A stretch of DNA of 21,368 nt. Source: DAOTWP01 sp034435675 (lineage in GTDB: Bacteria > Chloroflexota > Anaerolineae > Aggregatilineales > Phototrophicaceae). Where the stretch lies: positions 1 to 21,368 of the forward strand of contig DAOTWP010000376.1 in NCBI GenBank assembly GCA_034435675.1, given 5' to 3'. The position numbers and the translations under genes were made by a program. Below, one piece after another: positions 20,932-21,368 of this stretch. The notes under the pieces were generated by a model, which searched no databases, was not told the origin of the DNA, and saw only the letters and a list, made by a program, of their open reading frames with translations. Numbering within the stretch: the stretch's first letter is position 1; the number at the start of each line of letters is the position of its first letter.

Positions 20932-21368
20932 TTACGCCCCGCCTGCTGCCGCGCCGCGCCCTGCCTGCTGGCGTGCCTCAAGCACCTGCTGGCGCACTTC
21001 GCGGAACTGGTCATAATGCCCGACTTCGTGGCTCAAGCCGAAGAGGAACGATGCCGGGGCATTCATCATTCCAAAACGCTCAGTAAAGCGCGGTGATAAC
21101 TCGCGCAGGACATCGAGAAAGGGCTTGTTGGGCCACGTTTGCAGGCTGGCGAGGCGCATGCGGCGGCTTTCTTCGAGCCGTTGAACACACTGCGTGTGCG
21201 TGGTGATGTCACGCCAGGGGGTTTCGTAGCGCAGGCGCAGATCCGTGCTGTAGGGGATGCCGCGCGCCAGAATGCTGCTGTACGCCGCGCCTTCTTCGCT
21301 GCTGGCGGTCACATGCGCGACGAGGTGCGCCAGACTCCAACCGATGTGTTCCTCGCCGGCAGCGGCAT
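20932..21368 (-). CDS. DinB-like four-helix metalloprotein, 5' end outside window
   Basis: The frame is open to the window edge, so at least 20 residues precede the first internal start codon; 144 residues are visible. HIGWSLAHLVAHVTASSEEGA near the visible N-terminus and FGLSHEVGHYDQF near the C-terminus match the helix patterns of DinB/YfiT-type proteins, in which three histidines bind a divalent metal. The latter has two His three apart followed by a Gln/Asp, as usual. Many members are thiol-dependent transferases; no substrate can be given. A short Ala/Gly-rich tail ends at TAA 20932. It is upstream of the flavin oxidoreductase by about 96 nt on the same strand. Confidence 0.75.
   Translation of the reverse strand, partial: AAAGEEHIGWSLAHLVAHVTASSEEGAAYSSILARGIPYSTDLRLRYETPWRDITTHTQCVQRLEESRRMRLASLQTWPNKPFLDVLRELSPRFTERFGMMNAPASFLFGLSHEVGHYDQFREVRQQVLEARQQAGRGAAAGGA

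Noticed and set aside
1..21368. tRNA, rRNA, riboswitch or CRISPR array
   Set aside because: No cloverleaf, rRNA segment, known aptamer core or regularly spaced repeat was seen; the repeats at 11.5-11.85 kb are irregular and palindromic, without cas genes.

Overview
The window carries a bacterial chromosome segment of moderately high GC. Nearly every gene between about 1.2 and 17.5 kb reads leftwards (minus strand). The gene mix points most naturally to a Chloroflexota (Anaerolineae-like) genome: Bacillus-type FadN/FadA beta-oxidation proteins, a Uma2-family nuclease, an AF2212-type antitoxin with a PIN toxin, a TIR protein with a linker typical of large TIR proteins in filamentous bacteria, and many single-domain receivers. 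This placement is inferred from family content only; no rRNA or marker tree was available.

Layout. 1-664: 3' two-thirds of proA (plus). 766-1131: stand-alone receiver (plus). 1172-3834 (minus): membrane histidine kinase followed by two stand-alone receivers, tightly coupled. 4042-9142 (minus): fadA thiolase and the bifunctional fadN, separated by a small cassette of Uma2 nuclease, AF2212-type antitoxin and PIN toxin. Both outer genes of that cassette are broken, one by an 8-bp tandem duplication and one by an in-frame TAG. 9240-10986 (minus): quinone-reductase-like MDR protein and an SDR. 11002-11406: small unknown protein. 11407-12005: gene-free block full of palindromes and inverted repeats. 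12006-14597 (minus): two acyl-CoA dehydrogenases, of which only one has the catalytic glutamate. 14692-15906 (minus): TIR domain fused to a six-helix membrane domain. 15980-16801 (minus): FabG-like SDR. 16893-17540 (minus): TetR regulator. 17732-19420 (plus): polytopic membrane protein transcribed divergently from the TetR gene. 19441-20835 (minus): pyridine-nucleotide disulfide oxidoreductase. 20932-end (minus): DinB-like protein running off the window.

Together the acyl-CoA dehydrogenases (first oxidation), FadN (hydration and second oxidation), FabG/SDR proteins (possible alternative hydroxyacyl dehydrogenases) and FadA (thiolysis) make a full fatty-acid or related acyl-CoA degradation set, plausibly controlled by the TetR protein, as TetR-type repressors do in other bacteria.

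The points most worth a second look are the decaying toxin-antitoxin cassette inside the fadN-fadA unit, the glutamate-less acyl-CoA dehydrogenase paired with a normal one, the membrane-bound TIR protein inside the lipid cluster, and the covarying palindromes at 11.5-11.85 kb.
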